Source: an uncultured Litoreibacter sp. (lineage in GTDB: Bacteria; Pseudomonadota; Alphaproteobacteria; Rhodobacterales; Rhodobacteraceae). Taken from it: a stretch of DNA of 64,000 bases. Location: assembly GCA_947501685.1 (NCBI GenBank), contig CANMWQ010000001.1:186001-250000 (forward strand). Reading direction: 5' to 3'. This document shows positions 60,864-64,000 of this stretch, piece by piece (position 1 is the stretch's first letter; each line of letters starts with the position of its first letter). The position numbers and the translations under genes are program-made. Below the pieces are notes generated by a model. It was not told the DNA's origin and did not search any database. It was given only the letters and a program-made list of their open reading frames with translations.

Positions 60864-61933
60864 GCAAACCGCCAAAGAAAAACGGCCCCGTCCTGTTTGA
60901 TCTCGAGACGCAGGACAAGCCGAAAGCCAAGCCCAAATCCCGCGCCAAAGCAAAGGTCAAAGAGGCAGAGGCCCCTGCATTGACGCCCGCCACCGCGCCG
61001 GTCGTGCCGGACGTGGATATGCCCGCGCCAACGGGACGCGCGATGCAAACGCTTGCCCATTTGGGGGCGCGTCGCGGCTCGAAACTGACGCGACTGTTTT
61101 GGTCCAGCCTGGTGGCGCTTGTGGGGTTCTCCTCCTCCGTGGCCGCGTGGAATTTCGTGATGGGGCTGATCGCTTCAAACCCGGTTCTGGGCTGGGTCGC
61201 CGCCGCTTTGGCGGCTCTGTTCTGTCTCGCCTTGATCCTTGTCGCCGGGCGCGAGTGGCTGGCGCTGGTGCGCCTCAAACGCATAGACGGCGTGCGGGCG
61301 GAGGCCGATGCCGCGCTGGCCACAGGCGACTTGAAAGCGGCGCAGGCGACGCGCGACCGGATCGTGGGGCTCTACAAAGCGCGATCCGAACTGGCGGCAG
61401 GGCGCGACGCCGTGGCGCGCCGTGAGGGCGACGGTTTCGACGCGGAAGCTGTGTTGGGCGTGGTCGAACACAACCTGCTGGCCCCGCTTGATGAAGCGGC
61501 CCGCAGAGAGGTCGAGGCCGCGTCCCGCCAAGTGGCCATGGTCACTGCCATCGTACCGCTGGCCTTGGCGGACTTGATCGCTGCTTTAACCGCAAACCTA
61601 CGCATGATCCGCCGGATTGCAGAGCTCTATGGCGGGCGCTCCGGCACACTGGGCAATTGGCGGCTGACCCGTGCGGTGATGACCCATTTGGTGGCCACGG
61701 GTGCGGTTGCTGTGGGCGACGATCTGATCGGCTCGATCGCTGGAGGCGGGGTACTCGGGAAAGTCTCGCGCCGCTTTGGCGAAGGGGTGATCAACGGCGC
61801 GCTGACCGCCCGCGTCGGCGTCGCGGCCATCGAAGTGTGCCGCCCGCTGCCTTTCGTGACAGAGCGCAAACCCTCCATCACCAAAATCGTCAAAGGCGCG
61901 TTGACCGGGTTGTTTCCGGGGATGAAGGACTAG
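60860..61933 (+). CDS. ycjF: YcjF-like membrane protein (DUF697)
   Basis: 357 residues. A Lys/Ala-rich cytoplasmic N-terminus (SKPPKKNGPVLFDLETQDKP) of about 75 residues precedes two membrane helices (about 85-108 and 112-135). A soluble C-terminal half follows, with LRMIRRIAELYGGRSGTLG and GDDLIGSIAGGGVLGKVSRR. The order ycjX-ycjF is the same as in E. coli, where both belong to the phage-shock regulon. The ATG overlaps the ycjX stop, so the two are made together. psp genes proper are not in the window. Confidence 0.87.
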   Translation: MSKPPKKNGPVLFDLETQDKPKAKPKSRAKAKVKEAEAPALTPATAPVVPDVDMPAPTGRAMQTLAHLGARRGSKLTRLFWSSLVALVGFSSSVAAWNFVMGLIASNPVLGWVAAALAALFCLALILVAGREWLALVRLKRIDGVRAEADAALATGDLKAAQATRDRIVGLYKARSELAAGRDAVARREGDGFDAEAVLGVVEHNLLAPLDEAARREVEAASRQVAMVTAIVPLALADLIAALTANLRMIRRIAELYGGRSGTLGNWRLTRAVMTHLVATGAVAVGDDLIGSIAGGGVLGKVSRRFGEGVINGALTARVGVAAIEVCRPLPFVTERKPSITKIVKGALTGLFPGMKD

Positions 61934-62030
61934 CGCGCCGCGACCCGCGCAATGCGACACTGGACCCCCTGCGCTGGGCCTTGTATAGAAACCGCATGTT
62001 GACGCATTTCCGCATCATACGAATTACAAC

Positions 62031-62061
62031 CCCGGCGCTCTGATCCAGATGAGACGCCGGG
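62031..62061 (+). promoter_or_regulatory. CCCGGCG/CGCCGGG hairpin in the ileS leader
   Basis: A perfect 7-base GC stem with a 17-base loop lies about 70 bases before the ileS start. No T-run follows, so it may be the end structure of the ycjF transcript or part of the ileS leader. It does not show the conserved elements of a T-box, and T-boxes for ileS are not expected in this group. Confidence 0.35.
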
Positions 62062-62133
62062 CCAAGGTGCTGACGTCCTCGCGCCGCCCTCCTTCTGCTA
62101 TTCCCGAACATGACCACAAAAAGGACGCCTGAA

Positions 62134-64000
62134 ATGCGCGCCGACACACCTGAAGTGAACTACAAAGACACACTGAACCTGCCCAAGACTGATTTCCCGA
62201 TGCGCGCGGGTCTTCCAAATCGCGAGCCCGGCTGGCTGGAGCGCTGGGCGCAGATCGGCGTTTATGACCGACTGCGCGAACGCGCTGAGGGCCGCAAGCC
62301 CTTCACCCTGCATGACGGGCCGCCCTACGCAAACGGGCATCTGCATATCGGGCACGCGCTGAACAAAATCCTGAAAGACATGGTGGTGCGCTCCCAGCAA
62401 ATGATGGGACGCGACGCGCGCTATATCCCCGGTTGGGATTGCCACGGCCTGCCTATCGAGTGGAAGATCGAGGAGAAATACCGCTCCAAAGGGCGCGACA
62501 AGGACGCGGTGGATGTGGTCGAGTTCCGTCAGGAATGCCGTGCCTTTGCCGAAGGCTGGGTCGACATCCAGCGCGAGGAGTTCAAACGGCTGGGCGTGAC
62601 CGGCAATTGGGATAACCCCTATCTGACGATGAACTTCCATGCGGAGCGGGTCATTGCGGAGGAGTTCCAGAAATTCCTGATGAACGGCACGCTGTATCAA
62701 GGCTCGAAACCCGTGATGTGGTCGCCCGTGGAGAAAACCGCGCTGGCGGAGGCGGAGGTCGAGTATCACGACCGCCAGACCGAAGCGATCTGGGTGAAGT
62801 TCCCCGTCATCTCGGGCGATGACGCGCTGGGCAAGGCCACGGTTGTCATCTTCACCACGACCCCTTGGACCATCCCGCAAAACCGCGCGGTGTGCTTTGG
62901 GCCGGGCATCTCCTACGGGCTTTATGAGGTCACGGGCCGCCCGGAGGAATGCTGGGCCAGCATCGGCGACTGCTACGTGCTAGCCGACGCCATGGCCGGA
63001 GAAGTGCTGGGCCTCGCCCGGCTTGAAGAGGGCATGTATCGCCGCCTCAGCGATGTCTCTGCCGAGCAGCTGGCCGGCCTCACCTGCGCGCATCCGCTGC
63101 GCGGGGCCGAAGGGGCGGATGGCGAATGGGACTACGACGTGCCGCTTTTGCCGGGCGATCACGTCACGGATGACGCAGGCACCGGGCTGGTGCACACGGC
63201 ACCAAGCCACGGCGACGACGACTATGCGGTTGGCGTCAAGCACGGGCTGGAGATGACCTATAACATCCTCGACGACAGCTCCTTCCGCGCCGACCTGCCG
63301 TTCTTTGCGGGCGAGGTGATCATCAAGCCCAACGGCAAGCCGGGCAGCGCCAATAAGGTGGTGAATGCCAAGCTGATCGAGTTGGGCGGCTTGCTGGCCT
63401 CCAAGCGCATCACCTTGTCTGATGCCCATAGCTGGCGCTCCAAAGCGCCGGTCATTCGCTTGAACCGCCCGCAATGGTTTGCCGCCATCGACAGGGCCGT
63501 GGGCGACGGGCAGGACACCTATGGCACCACCATCCGCGAACGCGCGCTGCGCTCCATCGACGAGCTGGTGACATGGACGCCGCAAACCGGGCGCAACCGC
63601 CTTCATTCGATGATCGAGGCGCGGCCCGATTGGGTGCTGTCGCGCCAACGCGCCTGGGGCGTGCCCTTGACCGTGTTCACCAAAAAGGGCGCGGATATCG
63701 CTGATGACGACTACCTGCTGCGCAATGACGAGGTGAACGCTCGCATCCTTCAGGCCTTCGAGGCTGAGGGCGCGGACGCTTGGTATAAAGGCGGCGCCAA
63801 AGAACGGTTCCTTGGCGGTATCGTGGACCCCGATGACTACGCCCAAGTGATGGACATTCTCGACGTGTGGTTTGACAGCGGGTCGACCCATGCCTTCACG
63901 CTGCGGGATCGCGAGGATGGCTCGGAAGACGGGCTGGCGGATCTCTATTTGGAAGGCACCGACCAGCATCGCGGGTGGTTCCACTCCTCGCTGCTGCAGG
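62134..64000 (+). CDS. ileS: Isoleucyl-tRNA synthetase, N-terminal part (cut by window edge)
   Basis: Charges tRNA-Ile. About 622 codons are visible. The class I signature HIGH lies in DGPPYANGHLHIGHALNKIL, followed by YIPGWDCHGLPIEWK. The editing (CP1) domain contains VVIFTTTPWTIPQNRAV, a GTGLVHTAPSHGDDDY block and the hydrolytic Thr-rich pocket. The WFDSGSTHAF and GTDQHRGWFHSSL blocks before the edge are typical; the KMSKS loop lies beyond the window. The start MRADTPEVN has AAGGA upstream; an in-frame ATG at 62110 adds eight residues. Not truncated by mutation, only by the window. Confidence 0.97.
   Translation, partial: MRADTPEVNYKDTLNLPKTDFPMRAGLPNREPGWLERWAQIGVYDRLRERAEGRKPFTLHDGPPYANGHLHIGHALNKILKDMVVRSQQMMGRDARYIPGWDCHGLPIEWKIEEKYRSKGRDKDAVDVVEFRQECRAFAEGWVDIQREEFKRLGVTGNWDNPYLTMNFHAERVIAEEFQKFLMNGTLYQGSKPVMWSPVEKTALAEAEVEYHDRQTEAIWVKFPVISGDDALGKATVVIFTTTPWTIPQNRAVCFGPGISYGLYEVTGRPEECWASIGDCYVLADAMAGEVLGLARLEEGMYRRLSDVSAEQLAGLTCAHPLRGAEGADGEWDYDVPLLPGDHVTDDAGTGLVHTAPSHGDDDYAVGVKHGLEMTYNILDDSSFRADLPFFAGEVIIKPNGKPGSANKVVNAKLIELGGLLASKRITLSDAHSWRSKAPVIRLNRPQWFAAIDRAVGDGQDTYGTTIRERALRSIDELVTWTPQTGRNRLHSMIEARPDWVLSRQRAWGVPLTVFTKKGADIADDDYLLRNDEVNARILQAFEAEGADAWYKGGAKERFLGGIVDPDDYAQVMDILDVWFDSGSTHAFTLRDREDGSEDGLADLYLEGTDQHRGWFHSSLLQ

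Noticed and set aside
62031-62061. Hairpin before ileS considered as a T-box or tRNA-like leader.
   Set aside because: No T-box sequence, specifier loop or antiterminator; T-boxes for ileS are not expected in alphaproteobacteria.

Overview
The window looks like a chromosomal segment of an alphaproteobacterium of the order Rhodobacterales (Roseobacter group). The grounds are high GC; a stand-alone F0 operon in the order atpI-atpB-atpE-atpX-atpF with a b' subunit; an ffh / chorismate mutase / rpsP / rimM / trmD block; a rhamnose locus laid out like the rhizobial rhaRSTPQUK + rhaDI cluster; and frequent 4-base ATGA stop/start overlaps. No rRNA, tRNA, CRISPR array, transposase or prophage gene was recognised. 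The ends cut through pth (left, minus strand) and ileS (right, plus strand).

Layout. 1-2988: pth fragment, an FkbM-type methyltransferase, rplY and an MFS transporter. 2999-14934: a complete L-rhamnose locus. On the minus strand lie a DeoR-type repressor, an ABC importer (rhaS, T, P, Q), mutarotase rhaU, kinase rhaK and an L-lactate dehydrogenase. Divergent on the plus strand lie a fused rhamnulose-phosphate aldolase/lactaldehyde dehydrogenase (rhaD) and an isomerase (rhaI). Together they can take external L-rhamnose to DHAP plus L-lactate and then pyruvate. 15080-21107: an unusual seven-gene plus-strand operon. It holds a ferric-reductase-like membrane protein with a Rieske domain, a membrane-anchored Cys/His-motif protein, two small membrane proteins, a Rieske domain fused to a thiamine-diphosphate enzyme, a cysteine hydrolase and a beta-keto acid cleavage enzyme. 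I think this is an undescribed membrane-linked oxidative pathway. 21092-25440: translation/SRP housekeeping block on the minus strand. 25756-28204: LysR regulator with a DMT exporter, then a small membrane protein and an ArsR regulator. 28444-30997: F0 part of ATP synthase. 31382-35834: vWA protein, ECF sigma factor, alpha/beta hydrolase and P1 peptidase.

36007-44924: a second uncharacterised plus-strand cluster. It holds a long coiled-coil protein, an AAA-type ATPase, two large proteins of unknown function, several small membrane proteins and a DUF1523-like protein. A type II toxin-antitoxin module is embedded in it, and so is a small membrane gene broken by an in-frame amber codon. 45172-48666: tandem-domain ALDH16-like dehydrogenase, small membrane protein and deoC (deoxynucleoside catabolism). 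48767-52988: rpe, a small unknown gene, a YadG/YadH-like ABC exporter, a membrane protein and a secreted esterase. 53074-57583: a giant CheB-CheR-PAS protein and a divergent unknown gene. 57590-64000: a SnoaL-like protein, truA, the ycjX/ycjF-like pair and the start of ileS.

Several short regulatory-looking structures stand out: three TGATTG repeats at exact 10-bp phasing between rhaR and rhaD, a 20-bp tandem repeat plus palindromes before the Rieske operon, three GTACACA repeats at 11-bp spacing before chorismate mutase, a perfect operator-like palindrome before the toxin-antitoxin pair, and a dispersed intergenic element present six times.
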